A stretch of DNA of 64,000 nucleotides from Pseudomonas promysalinigenes (GCF_014269025.2 NZ_CP077094.1:682001-746000); one strand, 5' to 3'; positions 33,392-45,156 are shown, counted from the stretch's first letter. The notes: generated by a model from the letters alone, not told the origin. Numbers and translations: made by a program.

Positions 33392-33417
33392 GGCCTTCGT
33401 GGGTAAGCGCGAAGGCC
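33392..33417. repeat. REP-like palindrome
   Basis: GGCCTTCG-TGGGTAAGCG-CGAAGGCC, an 8-bp inverted repeat with REP-like core, between convergent VOC and DUF748 genes. Confidence 0.65.
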
Positions 33418-33434
33418 CCTGCCTGGTTCAAGGC

Positions 33435-36371
33435 TCACTCTGCGTCCAGGTGCATCGGCGTGATCACCCGCCCATCAGGCTCGGCTTGTCCCAGGCTGGT
33501 GTCGATGAAGTACACCCGGTCATCTTCAAGCTTGCCCTTGTCTACCAGATAGTCCTTGATGCTACTCGCCCGCTCCTGGCCCAGGGTACGAAGCAGCGCG
33601 GTGCTTTCGGCCCACGACTTGATCACCGCTTCGCGTAGTTTGGCGGTGCGTTGCTCGCGGCTCAGTTGTTCCCACTCCGCCGGTGGCTGCTGTTTGAGGC
33701 GGGTGCGATAGATGCCTTCGAGCATCGCCGGTTTGTCGCTGTCATCGACCTGGAGCATCGAGGGGTTGGCCGGGACCTTATCGCCACGGCGCTGCAGAAT
33801 CTTGTACCAAGTAGCCTGGTACTCGCGCTCCAGGCGCTGCTGCGCAATCAAAGGGCCGTCGCTGCTCTGGGCGCTGGTGCCTTCGATTTCCAGGCGCAGC
33901 TCTGGGCGTTCCTTGAGTGCTGCTGCCAGCTTATTGAGTGCCGCCTGGGCTTCCCCACTAAGGTCGCTGGAACCAGGGGCGAATGCCACGGTGCCGAGGT
34001 CTTGCGAACTACCACCGCTGATCAGCCCACCGATGAACTTGAACGGTGCCTGCGCGGCGCGCAGTACTAGATTGCGCAGCGTCTGCCAGACGATTGGCAT
34101 GACGCTGAACTGTGGGTTGTTCAAATCGCCCGTGACTGGCAATTCGATTGAGATACGCCCCTGGGTGTCCTTGAGCAGGGCGATCGCCAGTCTAATCGGC
34201 AGGTCCACGGCATCCGGGCTGTCGACCTTTTCGCCGAGTTGCAGTTGCTCGACCACCACCTTGTTCTCTGCCTTGAGTTGGCCGTTGGTGATCAGGTAGT
34301 GCAGGTCGAGGTTCAACCGACCTTTGCGAATCCGAAAACCCGCGAACTTTCCGGAGTAGGGGGTCAACGTGGTGAGCTCCACGCGTTTGAAGCTGGTGGC
34401 GATGTCCAGGCTGGCCAGCGGGTTGAACGGGTTGAGGGCGCCTTTGATGGTAACTGGGGCATAACGGTCGACTTTGCCTTTCACGTCGACCTTGGCCGGT
34501 GTCGGCTTACGGTTATCGATAGTGCCGATCTGGCCGTTGAGCTGTTGAATGGCAGTGGCGAAGTTCGGAGTCAGGGTCAGGTCGGCGAAGTTAGCAGAGC
34601 CGTCTTTAATGTCGATTTGGCCAATATGAATGCCGAGCGGTTTGCTGGCTGCAGCCTGGCTCGCCTTGGCGGGGCTGCTTGCAGCTGCGCCAGCCGGTTG
34701 CGGAATCAGCAGGTCGTCGACACTGGTGGTTCGGTCTTCGTTGATGATGAACCGCGCATACGGCTGCATCAAGGTCACCTTATCGATGGCCAGAGCATCA
34801 CCGTGCACATACGACAGGCCATCGACGTTGACTTGCTGCCACTTGACGAAATCACGGCCTTTGATGGTATCGAGTGTGTGCAACTGGTTGATGTGTGCCT
34901 TGCCCGCGACGGTGAGGGCCAGCGGTTCGGTGCCCTTGAGGTCGACCTTCAGATCGCTGGCAAGCATGCCGCTGCGAAGTTCCAGGCGAATGTAGGGGCT
35001 GATGTAAGCCTGGGCAACGCGCAGGTCGATATCACGGGTACTGACATTCAATTTGGCCGTGACCGGCGCCAGGTTAACCTCACCGTCCGCCTGCAGCTTG
35101 CCTTGTTTACCCACGCCAGTATCGAGCTTGAGGGTAAAGGGTGACTGGTTGAGGCTGTCGTAGCCTTGCAGGTTGATGTTCAGCGGGCCGACATCCAGGG
35201 TCACAGGCTCCGGCTGGCTGCGGTCGGCCAGGTGTACCTGATAGTTGCGCAGTTGCACATCCTTGAGCAGCACCTGCCAGGGTTTGCTGGGCGCATTGGC
35301 GGCTTGTTGATCCTTGGCAGGTTCGGCAGCCGCAGGTTCCGCCTTCTGTTTGGGTGTGGCCTTCGCAGGCTGGCTGGCGAACAGTTTCTGCCAGTCAAGT
35401 TGACCGTCCTTCTCCAGCGCCGCCCAGGTTTCCAGTTTTTCACTGCGCACCTTGCCGACGGTGACCCGCTGTTTGGCCAGGTCGATGGAGGTCTCACTCA
35501 CCTGCAGGTTGGCCAGGCGCACCAGGGGGCGACCATCGGGGGCCTTGATGGCGAATGGGGCGACTTTTACCGAGGTGTTGTCCAGCAACAGCTCGGTTTG
35601 CTTGGAGAGGTTGAGGGTGTAGTGGGTGTCGAGGTTGACCACGCCGTCTTCGAGCACTAGAGGCACGGCATCACGTACATAGGGCCAGAACAGTTTCATC
35701 TTGGCGTCGGTGACTTTCAGCGTGCCTTGCGAGGCAATCGGTGCCAGGCTGAGCGTGCCGCTCCAGTCGATGCGCCCGCCATTGGGGCTCAGCGCCACCA
35801 GCGTCATGTCGGCGTTGTCGTCCGGCAGGGTGCTGAGGTTCTTCAACTCAAGGTTCATGTCATCGTAGAGGAATTCGATTGGCTCGCTTGGGCGCTGGTC
35901 CTCGAAATGCAAATAGCCGCCAGTGAGCTTGATGCTGCCGATACGCAGGGGAAACGGGTCGCTGGGGGGCTCATCCGGCTTGGGCTGGCTGGGTGGTAAT
36001 TTGAATAGCTGGGTCAGGTTCAGCGTACCGTCCTTGGCGAACAACACCTCGTTGCGAGGCTTGTCGAGCTCAATGGCTTGCAGGTGCAATGCGCCGGTCC
36101 ACGCACTGTCGAGTGCCAGGTTGGCGTAGAGCCGTTCGAAGCCTACCTGCTCCTTGCCCGGCTCGCCCAGTTGCAGGCCCCACAGCGTCAGCTCGAGGCT
36201 GAAAGGGTTGAACTCCACACGTTGCAGGTGCGCAGGCACGGTGGCGTACTGGGCCAGTTGCTGGTTGGCCACACGCAAAGCGACCCCAGGAACCACAAGA
36301 AAGCCGAGCAGGCTATAGAGGCCGACCAGAGCCAGCAGGGCGCCAAGGGCGCGAGTCAATCCTTTGTACAT
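33435..36371 (-). CDS. Large AsmA-like DUF748 envelope protein
   Basis: A 978-residue protein. One N-terminal membrane anchor (about 8-30, LGALLALVGLYSLLGFLVVP) is followed by a long beta-rich periplasmic region with repeated DUF748/AsmA-like units (e.g. LHLQAIELDKPRNEVLFAKD, GSIKLTGGYLHFEDQ, HIGQIDIKDGSANFADLTL), a Pro/Ala/Lys-rich spacer near 340-365, and a C-terminal OmpA-like stretch (VAFAPGSSDLSGEAQAALNK). AsmA-like proteins form bridges that move phospholipid between membranes; this family may do the same. Single gene, flanked by a REP element and a short 80-bp gap. Confidence 0.8.
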   Translation of the reverse strand: MYKGLTRALGALLALVGLYSLLGFLVVPGVALRVANQQLAQYATVPAHLQRVEFNPFSLELTLWGLQLGEPGKEQVGFERLYANLALDSAWTGALHLQAIELDKPRNEVLFAKDGTLNLTQLFKLPPSQPKPDEPPSDPFPLRIGSIKLTGGYLHFEDQRPSEPIEFLYDDMNLELKNLSTLPDDNADMTLVALSPNGGRIDWSGTLSLAPIASQGTLKVTDAKMKLFWPYVRDAVPLVLEDGVVNLDTHYTLNLSKQTELLLDNTSVKVAPFAIKAPDGRPLVRLANLQVSETSIDLAKQRVTVGKVRSEKLETWAALEKDGQLDWQKLFASQPAKATPKQKAEPAAAEPAKDQQAANAPSKPWQVLLKDVQLRNYQVHLADRSQPEPVTLDVGPLNINLQGYDSLNQSPFTLKLDTGVGKQGKLQADGEVNLAPVTAKLNVSTRDIDLRVAQAYISPYIRLELRSGMLASDLKVDLKGTEPLALTVAGKAHINQLHTLDTIKGRDFVKWQQVNVDGLSYVHGDALAIDKVTLMQPYARFIINEDRTTSVDDLLIPQPAGAAASSPAKASQAAASKPLGIHIGQIDIKDGSANFADLTLTPNFATAIQQLNGQIGTIDNRKPTPAKVDVKGKVDRYAPVTIKGALNPFNPLASLDIATSFKRVELTTLTPYSGKFAGFRIRKGRLNLDLHYLITNGQLKAENKVVVEQLQLGEKVDSPDAVDLPIRLAIALLKDTQGRISIELPVTGDLNNPQFSVMPIVWQTLRNLVLRAAQAPFKFIGGLISGGSSQDLGTVAFAPGSSDLSGEAQAALNKLAAALKERPELRLEIEGTSAQSSDGPLIAQQRLEREYQATWYKILQRRGDKVPANPSMLQVDDSDKPAMLEGIYRTRLKQQPPAEWEQLSREQRTAKLREAVIKSWAESTALLRTLGQERASSIKDYLVDKGKLEDDRVYFIDTSLGQAEPDGRVITPMHLDAE

Positions 36372-36451
36372 GTGTCGCTTCGTCTGTCCAAGCAGGAGTG
36401 ATTGGAGTATGGCACGTTAAAACGGTTCCGCTGCGGCGAGCCGATTTCCCC

Positions 36452-37321
36452 TCACTCGATGCCCATGCGTCGCCTGGCCCGGTGCGCCGAGCCGTCTTGC
36501 ATGGCCCAGCGCAGGATCGGCGCCGTGCGCTGCAGGCCAAGGCGGACCATGCGCCGTTGCAGCGGCCCTTGTTGCAGGCCGAGCATGGCTTGGGCCCAGT
36601 CCGGTAGCAGATCGATGCCGGCCTGCAGCATCAGCTTGCCGACAGGCTCGGCGAGCCGGCTTGGAGCAGGCGCCTTGAGTAGAATCCCCACCACTTCAAG
36701 GCTGCGTGAACTGCATTGCAAAGAGGGGCGCATGCGTTGCAGGTAATCCTCAACCTGCTGACAGGAGCGTGGCACATCGCGCGCCCCCAGGCGTTCGGCG
36801 ATCAGGGCGATCTCGGTGTAATAGGCATCCTGATCGGCACGTGAAAGGTGGGGGTCGCGGTAACGCAAGTGGGCAGCGAGAAAGCTGCTGACTTCGGCCA
36901 CGTGTACCCAGGTCAGCAGATCTGGGTCGCTGGCAGCGTAGGGCGTGCCGTCAGGGGCGGTGCCGGTTACCTGCAAATGGATGGTGCGCACTTTGTCGAG
37001 CAGCCATTCGGCATCGCGGGTTGAGCCGAAGGTTGTCCCGGAAATGAATTGGCTGGTGCGGCGCAGGCGCCCGAGCAGGTCTTCGCGGAAGTTGGAATGG
37101 TCCCACACCCCGGCCAGCGCCAGCGGGTGCAACAGCTGCAGCATCAAGGCACCGATGCCGCCGACCAGCATGCTTGGGAAGTCGCCATGTACTTGCCAAC
37201 TGATGCTGTGCGGGCCGAACAGGCCAGGGTCACCCTTGGGTGATTCGAGGTCGAGCTGGCCGAGGGCCAGCCCGGTAAGGCTCATGACCTGGGTTTCGAT
37301 GCGGCGGCGTAGAGCTTCCAT
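36452..37321 (-). CDS. Oxygenase MpaB family (DUF2236) protein
   Basis: A 289-residue helical protein. The family core is visible: GGIGALMLQLLHPLALAGVWDHS, then LLGRLRRTSQFISGTTFGST and the TWVHVAEVSSFLAAHLRY segment, with the conserved His and Arg/Thr residues expected to hold a heme or metal. Related fungal MpaB cleaves terpenoid chains and bacterial latex-clearing proteins are distant relatives. Bacterial substrate unknown. It ends 80 bp before the DUF748 gene and starts 42 bp after the acs gene's stop on the same strand, so a loose operon with acs is possible. Confidence 0.82.
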   Translation of the reverse strand: MEALRRRIETQVMSLTGLALGQLDLESPKGDPGLFGPHSISWQVHGDFPSMLVGGIGALMLQLLHPLALAGVWDHSNFREDLLGRLRRTSQFISGTTFGSTRDAEWLLDKVRTIHLQVTGTAPDGTPYAASDPDLLTWVHVAEVSSFLAAHLRYRDPHLSRADQDAYYTEIALIAERLGARDVPRSCQQVEDYLQRMRPSLQCSSRSLEVVGILLKAPAPSRLAEPVGKLMLQAGIDLLPDWAQAMLGLQQGPLQRRMVRLGLQRTAPILRWAMQDGSAHRARRRMGIE

Positions 37322-37363
37322 GGCGTCCTGTGTCGCAGGGCGGCCATGGCAGCTGGCGGCCCG

Positions 37364-39298
<1,935 letters not shown>

Positions 39299-39373
39299 GG
39301 CGGGTGGTCCTGCTCTTGTCGGAGGGACTGCAACGGCTATTCGATGGATAGTGTAGCTGGAGGTGGTGTTCAC

Positions 39374-39414
39374 CCTGTGCCGGCCCTCTCGCAGGGTTAC
39401 CCGCGAAAGGGTCG
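39374..39414. repeat. REP element between acs and pgi
   Basis: CCTGTGCCGGCCCTCTCGC followed by AGGGTTACCCGCGAAAGGG, the inverted orientation of the P. putida REP consensus (CTTTCGCGGGTAACCCTGC). Confidence 0.75.
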
Positions 39415-39428
39415 AAACAGGCTGTCGG

Positions 39429-41093
39429 TCAACCGCGATGACGGCCGCGGAAGTAGTTGATCAGGCCCTGGGTGGAGCCATCTTCGGCGCTGTCTTCCAG
39501 GCTGCCGACCAGGCGCTGGTACACACCCTTGCCCAGCTCTTTGCCCAGCTCGACGCCCCACTGATCGAAGGCGTTGATACCCCAGACCACGCTCTGTACG
39601 AACACCTTGTGCTCGTACATCGCCACCAACGCACCCAAGCGGCGCGGGCTGATGCGCTCGACCACCAGTGTATTGCTTGGGCGGTTGCCCGGAATCACCT
39701 TGTGCGGAGCGAGTTTTTCGATGTCGGCCTCGCTCATGCCCTTCTGGCGCAGCTCCGTCTCGGCTTCTTCGCGGGTCTTGCCCAGCATCAGCGCCTGGCT
39801 CTGCGATAGGCAGTTGGCGTACAGCCATTGATGGTGGTCGGCCACCGGGTTGAAGCTGACCACTGGCACGATGAAGTCGGCGGGGATCAACTGGGTGCCT
39901 TGATGCAACAGCTGGTGGTAGGCGTGCTGACCGTTACAGCCCACACCGCCCCAGATCACTGGGCCGGTCTCGGTTTTCACCGGGGTGCCGTCCTGCAGCA
40001 CGCTCTTGCCGTTGGACTCCATGTCCAGCTGTTGCAGGTGCTTGGTAATGTTGCGCAGGTAGTGGTCGTACGGCAGGATCGCGTGGCTGCTGGCGCCCCA
40101 GAAGTTGCCATACCAGACGCCCAGCAAGGCCAGCAGTACCGGCATGTTCTTCTCGAACGGGGCGGTCTGGAAGTGCTGGTCCATGGTGTAGGCACCGGAC
40201 AGCAGCTCCTTGAAGTTGGCGGTGCCAATGGCTAGCGCAATCGGCAAGCCGATGGCCGACCACAGCGAATAGCGCCCACCGACCCAGTCCCACATCGGGA
40301 AGATGTTTTCTTCGCGGATACCGAAGGCTACGGCCGCGGCCTTGTTGCTGGATACGGCGATGAAGTGGCGATACAGCTCGGCTTCCGAGCCGCCCTGGGC
40401 CAGGTACCAAGTACGTGCGGCAATGGCATTTTTCAGAGTCTCGAGGGTGTTGAACGACTTCGACGAGACGATGAACAGGGTGGTCTCAGCACGCAGGTTG
40501 GCCGACAGCTCATGGAACTCACTGCCGTCGATATTGGCCAGGTAGTGGCAGCGCACGCCACGTTGAGCGTAGGGCAGCAGGGCTTCGGAAACCAGCTCAG
40601 GGCCTAGGAAGGAACCGCCGATGCCAATGTTGACCACATCTGTGATCGGTTTTTCGCTGTAGCCACGCCACAGGCCGTCATGGATGCGGCCGACCAGTTC
40701 AGTGATCTGGTTGAGCACCTTGTGCACTTCCGGCATCACGTTGACGCCGTTGACGCTGAGCTTGTCGCCTACCGGGCGGCGCAGTGCGGTATGCAGCACC
40801 GGGCGGCCTTCGGAGGCATTGATGATCTCGCCGCTGAACATCGATTTGATTGCATCCTGCAAACCGACCTGCTCTGCCAACGCTACCAGCAGCGTGCGGG
40901 TTTCGTCGGTGATCAGGTTTTTCGAATAGTCCAGAAACAGGCCGCAGGAGCTCAGCGAGAAGTCATCAAAACGTTTTGCATCGGCGGCGAAGGCTTCGCG
41001 CATGCTGAAGCCTTGCATGGCTTGGCGGTGTTTCTGCAGGGCCTGCCAGGCAGGCAGGGCCGTCACATCGTGGGGTGTACGGTAATACGCCAT
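39429..41093 (-). CDS. pgi: Glucose-6-phosphate isomerase
   Basis: A 554-residue Pgi with two SIS domains. Signatures: [39 protein letters not shown], and [16 protein letters not shown] at the C-terminus, with the catalytic Glu in [12 protein letters not shown] context. It interconverts glucose-6- and fructose-6-phosphate. It has its own probable promoter: a perfect -10 TATAAT at 41168-41163 on the minus strand, about 70 bp before the ATG. panC lies upstream with a 151-bp gap; no panD is found there. Confidence 0.97.
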   Translation of the reverse strand: MAYYRTPHDVTALPAWQALQKHRQAMQGFSMREAFAADAKRFDDFSLSSCGLFLDYSKNLITDETRTLLVALAEQVGLQDAIKSMFSGEIINASEGRPVLHTALRRPVGDKLSVNGVNVMPEVHKVLNQITELVGRIHDGLWRGYSEKPITDVVNIGIGGSFLGPELVSEALLPYAQRGVRCHYLANIDGSEFHELSANLRAETTLFIVSSKSFNTLETLKNAIAARTWYLAQGGSEAELYRHFIAVSSNKAAAVAFGIREENIFPMWDWVGGRYSLWSAIGLPIALAIGTANFKELLSGAYTMDQHFQTAPFEKNMPVLLALLGVWYGNFWGASSHAILPYDHYLRNITKHLQQLDMESNGKSVLQDGTPVKTETGPVIWGGVGCNGQHAYHQLLHQGTQLIPADFIVPVVSFNPVADHHQWLYANCLSQSQALMLGKTREEAETELRQKGMSEADIEKLAPHKVIPGNRPSNTLVVERISPRRLGALVAMYEHKVFVQSVVWGINAFDQWGVELGKELGKGVYQRLVGSLEDSAEDGSTQGLINYFRGRHRG

Positions 41094-41244
41094 TGCACGG
41101 AATTCCTTGATGCGTGGTGAGCCTTGGACAGGGCACTCATTGCCGGGTTCAGACTGGCCATCATTATAGGCAAAGGGCGCGTGCAGGGAATGGGGAGGCG
41201 GGGGTTTTTAGGGGGGCCATGGGCGGCACGGCACCCCCTGACCG

Positions 41245-42108
41245 TTATGCGGTTTTTTCGTCCAGATGCAGGTAGAGATTGTCGATCAGCCGGGTGTTGC
41301 CTAAATAAGCAGCTACCAGAATGACGAGGTCGCGGTCGCCAAAAGTGGCCGGGCGCAGATTGACTGCGTGGCGCACCTCCAAGTAGTCCGGGCGCAGCCC
41401 GGCGGCGATAAGGTCGGCCTTGCCTTGCTCGATCAGTGCGTCGAAATCTACCTGGCCGCGACCAAGCGCATCGGCGATCTGCCTCAGGGTGCGATACACG
41501 ACCGGCGCCGTGGTCCGCTGTTCAGGGGTGAGGTAACCGTTGCGCGAAGACAGCGCCAAGCCGTCTTCGGCGCGAACGGTGGGCTCGCCAATGATCTGGA
41601 TCGGCATGTTCAGGTCGCGCACCATGGCGCGGATCACCGCCAGTTGCTGGTAGTCCTTTTCGCCGAACACGGCCAGGTCTGGCTGGACCATGTTGAACAG
41701 CTTGCTGACCACGGTCGCCACGCCTTCGAAGTGGCCTGGCCGGCTGGCGCCGCAAAGGCCTTCGGAGAGCTGAGGTACGCTGACGCGGGTTTGCACGGCC
41801 ATGCCGTCAGGGTACATCTCTTGTACCGTGGGCGCGAACAGCAGGTGGCAGCCGGCATCGAGCAGGCGCTGCTGGTCGGCAGCCAGGGTGCGGGGGTACT
41901 TGTCCAAGTCTTCGTTGGCGCCGAACTGCAATGGGTTGACGAAGATGCTGGCCACGACGAAATCGGCACGTTGAACTGCCTTGGTCACCAGCGCAGCGTG
42001 GCCGCTGTGCAAGTTGCCCATGGTCGGCACGAAGGCGATGCGCTTGCCTTCGCCGCGGGCGCGAGCGACGGCTGCGCGCAGTTCGCGGACGGTCTTGACT
42101 GTGTTCAT
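41245..42108 (-). CDS. panC: Pantothenate synthetase
   Basis: A 287-residue nucleotidyltransferase that joins pantoate and beta-alanine. The ATP motif is [15 protein letters not shown] (HxGH), with [17 protein letters not shown], the KMSKS-like [14 protein letters not shown] and [18 protein letters not shown]. Its ATG overlaps the panB stop (ATGA), so it is coupled to panB. Confidence 0.97.
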   Translation of the reverse strand: MNTVKTVRELRAAVARARGEGKRIAFVPTMGNLHSGHAALVTKAVQRADFVVASIFVNPLQFGANEDLDKYPRTLAADQQRLLDAGCHLLFAPTVQEMYPDGMAVQTRVSVPQLSEGLCGASRPGHFEGVATVVSKLFNMVQPDLAVFGEKDYQQLAVIRAMVRDLNMPIQIIGEPTVRAEDGLALSSRNGYLTPEQRTTAPVVYRTLRQIADALGRGQVDFDALIEQGKADLIAAGLRPDYLEVRHAVNLRPATFGDRDLVILVAAYLGNTRLIDNLYLHLDEKTA

Positions 42109-42905
42109 GCGCTGAATCCGTGCTCGGCTGCAGGGAAGGTGACACCCTTGACCGCGGTGACGTAGGCACTGAGGGCGCTGTGGATGTCTGGCTGACCTTG
42201 CATGAAGTTCCTCACGAACTTGGGCACCCGGCCGCTCAAGGACAGGCCAAGCATGTCGTGCAGGACCAGTACCTGGCCGTCGGTGGCGCTACCTGCGCCA
42301 ATGCCGATGACCGGAATGCTCACTGCCTGAGTGATTTCTGCTGCCAGCTCACTGGGCACGCATTCAAGCAGCAGCATTGCCGCGCCTGCCTGTTCCAGTG
42401 CGATGGCGTCGGCGCGCATTTGCCGCGCTTGCGCTTCCTGGCGGCCCTGCACCTTGTAACCGCCCAGTACGTTGACAGTCTGTGGGGTCAGGCCCATGTG
42501 CGCGCATACCGGCACACCGCGTTCGGCCAGCAGGCGGATGGTATCGGCCAGCCAGGCAGCGCCTTCTAGTTTGATCATATGAGCGCCGGCCTGCATCAGT
42601 TTGGCGCAGTTGGCAAAAGCCTGCTCTGGTGTCGCGTGGGCCATGAACGGCAGATCGGCGAGGATCAGCGCGCCATCGTTGCCGCGTTTGACGCAGGCTG
42701 TGTGGTAGGCCATTTCTTCGGTGGTGACGGGCAGGGTGCTGTCATGGCCCTGCAAGACCATGCCCAGAGAGTCGCCTACCAGCAACACATCGACGCCGGC
42801 CTGGCTGCAGGCCTTGGCGAAGGTTGCATCGTAGCAGGTCAGCATGGTGATCTTTTCACCCTTGGCCTTCAGGCCGTGGAGGGTCGTCAGGGTTACTTCA
42901 GGCAT
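42105..42905 (-). CDS. panB: 3-methyl-2-oxobutanoate hydroxymethyltransferase
   Basis: A 266-residue TIM-barrel enzyme making ketopantoate, the first step to pantothenate. It has [39 protein letters not shown] (metal Asp), MIKLEGA and the catalytic Glu in [11 protein letters not shown], then PVIGIGAG. The ATG at 42905 gives the family start [18 protein letters not shown]; 14 extra upstream residues are possible but unsupported. A 262-bp gap separates it from folK, with a probable promoter and structured leader. Confidence 0.97.
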   Translation of the reverse strand: MPEVTLTTLHGLKAKGEKITMLTCYDATFAKACSQAGVDVLLVGDSLGMVLQGHDSTLPVTTEEMAYHTACVKRGNDGALILADLPFMAHATPEQAFANCAKLMQAGAHMIKLEGAAWLADTIRLLAERGVPVCAHMGLTPQTVNVLGGYKVQGRQEAQARQMRADAIALEQAGAAMLLLECVPSELAAEITQAVSIPVIGIGAGSATDGQVLVLHDMLGLSLSGRVPKFVRNFMQGQPDIHSALSAYVTAVKGVTFPAAEHGFSA

Positions 42906-42929
42906 GTAGGTAAATCCTCGTTCAGGCGC

Positions 42930-43055
42930 TGTGAAAAACGACTGCATACAACGCGTGTAGTCATCTTCCGGAGCGGCACATCATCGGGTGTGATGTTCGG
43001 GCACAGGTCCGTCCGGGCCTAAATACGGGTATGTGGCATCGGGGTGCCACACGGG
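42930..43055 (-). other. Structured 5' leader of panB
   Basis: If transcription starts near 43054, panB has a ~150-nt leader. It contains GTGGCA/TGCCAC (43033-43050), ACATCA-7 nt-TGATGT (42978-42996) and GCCCG/CGGGC pairings near 42997-43020. It has no matching riboswitch that I know in pseudomonads. Confidence 0.4.
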
Positions 43056-43060
43056 ACGCC

Positions 43061-43090
43061 TATAGTCGTGAGCGAGGTGGGGGAAGTCAA
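43061..43090 (-). promoter_or_regulatory. Probable sigma70 promoter of panB
   Basis: On the minus strand TTGACT (43090-43085), an 18-bp spacer and ACTATA (43066-43061) form a reasonable promoter in the folK-panB gap, pointing at panB. Confidence 0.55.
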
Positions 43091-43097
43091 TCACCCT

Positions 43098-43136
43098 GTT
43101 ACCGCATTGTTACTAACGGGGTGTTACTGGCGTTAC
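43098..43136. repeat. Cluster of four GTTAC repeats upstream of the panB promoter
   Basis: GTTAC occurs at 43098, 43109, 43123 and 43132, all in the same orientation, two of them as GTTACCGC. They lie just upstream of the panB -35. The same pentamer makes up the presumed CbrB site upstream of crcZ at 45655-45682, though there it is inverted. Confidence 0.5.
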
Positions 43137-43167
43137 CGCGCTTTGCCTAATGTCTCAAACGCCCGGT

Positions 43168-43647
43168 TTACAGGCGTTCCAGGCCGACGAACGGGCAGGC
43201 TTCGAGCAGTTGGGCGAGGGTACGGCCATCGGCCAGGCAGAAGTCGCTCGCCACCAGCTCGGCCAAGGGGTACAGCACGAAAGGGCGGGCATGCATGTGG
43301 TAATGCGGCACCTTGAGGCGGGGTACGTCGATGACCTGGTCACCGTACAGCAGGATATCCAGGTCCAGCGTGCGTGGGCCCCAGCGCTCTTTGCGCACGC
43401 GGCCCTGATCGTTTTCGATGACTTGCAGAGCATCGAGCAAAGCCAGTGGCGCCAGCGTGGTGTCCAGTGCCGCGACGGCGTTGGTGTAGCGCGGTTGGCC
43501 GGGCAGCAGTGAGTCGCTGGTATACAGGGCCGATGCCGCTACCAGCCCAGTGCCGTCAATCTTGTCCAGCGCTTGGAGGGCGCTGCGCAGTTGCTCGGCC
43601 GGGGCGTCCAGGTTACTGCCCAGGCCGATGAAGGCGCGGGTGGTCAC
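43168..43647 (-). CDS. folK: 2-amino-4-hydroxy-6-hydroxymethyldihydropteridine pyrophosphokinase
   Basis: A 159-residue HPPK. It has the start AFIGLGSNLDAPAEQLRSAL, the middle FVGL-type strand replaced at the end, and the signature VRKERWGPRTLDLDILLYGD with two catalytic Asp. It transfers pyrophosphate from ATP to the pterin that FolP uses. GTG start at 43647 overlaps the pcnB stop (GTGA), so it is coupled to pcnB. Confidence 0.96.
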   Translation of the reverse strand: MTTRAFIGLGSNLDAPAEQLRSALQALDKIDGTGLVAASALYTSDSLLPGQPRYTNAVAALDTTLAPLALLDALQVIENDQGRVRKERWGPRTLDLDILLYGDQVIDVPRLKVPHYHMHARPFVLYPLAELVASDFCLADGRTLAQLLEACPFVGLERL

Positions 43648-45035
43648 TCGAAGGCCTCGTCACCACCGCTGCGCTTGCGCTTGCCGCCACTGCGCTTGCG
43701 TTTGCGAGCCGTGCCCGCGCCGCCTTCGTCACGGCTGCCCAGCTCGCGGATCATCTCGCGCCGCTCACTGTCGTTGGCCTCCTGGTAATCCGTCCACCAC
43801 TGGCCGAGGTCATCGGTTTGCTCGCCAGCGCTTTCGCGCAGCAGCAGGAAGTCGTAGCCGGCGCGGAAGCGCGGGTTATCCAGCAGTAGGTCTGCACGCT
43901 TACCACTGCGACGGGGCAAGCGCTCCTGCATGTCCCAGATTTCACGAATCGGCAGGGTGAAGCGCTTGGGTATGGCAATGCGCGCACATTGCTCGGCGAT
44001 CAGGTCATGGGCCGCACCGTTCATGGCTGGAATGGGCGGTACGCCCTGGCTCTGCAGGTGCAGCACACGGCTTGGCAAGGCAGGCCAGAGCAGAGCCGCG
44101 AACAGGAAGGCAGGGGTGACCGGCTTGCCTTGTTTGACCCGCAGGTCGGTGTTGCTCAATGCCTGGCTGATCAGGGTGTGGGTATAGGTCGGACGCTCGT
44201 CCAAGGCGTGAGCACTGGCTGGGAACAGCGGCTCGAACAACTCGAGGTCGACCAGCATTTCGAAGGCCATTGCCCCTTGCCCCGAAAGGAACAGCTTCAG
44301 GCATTCCTCGAACAGGCGTGCAGGCGGTATCTCGCGCAACATAGGCGCCAGTTTGCGGATCGGCTGGAACGTGTGCTTCTCGATGCCGAAATCCAGCTTG
44401 GCGGCGAACCGCACAGCACGCAGCATGCGTACCGGGTCTTCCTGGTAGCGGTGAGTCGGGTCGCCAATCAGACGCAGCAGGCGGTTACGCACATCATGAA
44501 CGCCGTTGGCGTAGTCCAGGATGCGCTCGCTGACCGGGTCGTAGTAAAGGGCATTGATAGTGAAGTCGCGGCGCTGCGCATCTTCTTCCAAGGTGCCGTA
44601 TACGTTGTCACGCAGTATGCGACCACTGGCGTTGTGCGACGAACGGTGGCTGTCACCCTGGTCGTCTTCGGAGTGATGGGCACGGAAGGTGGCGACTTCG
44701 ATGATCTCACGGCCGAAATGCACGTGGACCAGCTTGAAGCGCCGGCCGATGATGCGCGCGTTACGGAACTCGGCACGGACCTGTTCGGGGGTGGCACTGG
44801 TGGCGACGTCGAAGTCCTTGGGCGTGATGCCCAGCATCAGGTCGCGGACGCAGCCACCAACCAGGTAGGCCTGGTAGCCCGCACTTTGCAGGCGCTCGAC
44901 GATGTTCACCGCATGCCGGCTGAACTGGTGGCGCTGCAGCGAATGTTGGCTTTTGTTGATCACCTCAGGCGTAGTGCGCCTGTGGTGCTGGCCCGGTACG
45001 GGAGGGCGGAACGACTGGAACAGCTTCTTCAGCAT
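43644..45035 (-). CDS. pcnB: Poly(A) polymerase I
   Basis: A 463-residue class II nucleotidyltransferase. The head and neck are clear: YLVGGCVRDLMLGITPKDFD (catalytic Asp pair), RRFKLVHVHFG, RRDFTINALYYDP and RMLRAVRFAAKLDFGIE. It adds A-tails to RNA and marks it for decay. The C-terminus is strongly basic with a tandem KRKRSGG repeat (RKRKRSGGKRKRSGG). Start taken as ATG 45035 (MLKKLFQSFRPP); a GTG three codons upstream is possible. The A-polymerase versus CCA-enzyme choice rests on the long basic tail and family features. Confidence 0.95.
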   Translation of the reverse strand: MLKKLFQSFRPPVPGQHHRRTTPEVINKSQHSLQRHQFSRHAVNIVERLQSAGYQAYLVGGCVRDLMLGITPKDFDVATSATPEQVRAEFRNARIIGRRFKLVHVHFGREIIEVATFRAHHSEDDQGDSHRSSHNASGRILRDNVYGTLEEDAQRRDFTINALYYDPVSERILDYANGVHDVRNRLLRLIGDPTHRYQEDPVRMLRAVRFAAKLDFGIEKHTFQPIRKLAPMLREIPPARLFEECLKLFLSGQGAMAFEMLVDLELFEPLFPASAHALDERPTYTHTLISQALSNTDLRVKQGKPVTPAFLFAALLWPALPSRVLHLQSQGVPPIPAMNGAAHDLIAEQCARIAIPKRFTLPIREIWDMQERLPRRSGKRADLLLDNPRFRAGYDFLLLRESAGEQTDDLGQWWTDYQEANDSERREMIRELGSRDEGGAGTARKRKRSGGKRKRSGGDEAFE

Positions 45036-45156
45036 GGGATGCACTGTTTGAAGGAATGTTCGGCCAACAATAGGAGAATGGCCGCATGATGGGCGGGGAT
45101 TCTAGCATTTACTCGGGGAATGGTGTAGGCGGTCGCAGGAAGCCCTGCGCAAGGAG

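Noticed and set aside
34239..35144. Plus-strand frames inside the DUF748 gene
   Set aside because: No family signal and no ribosome-binding site; the minus-strand frame has a signal anchor and repeated domains.
43033..43050. Sigma54-like GTGGCACCCCGATGCC on the minus strand before panB
   Set aside because: GG and GC are 9 bases apart, not 10, and the sequence is explained as a GTGGCA/TGCCAC hairpin.
43700..43735. Tandem CGCTTGCGCTTGCCGCCACTG repeats seen as possible DNA repeats
   Set aside because: They are inside pcnB and encode its basic KRKRSGG tail repeat; better treated as a protein feature.
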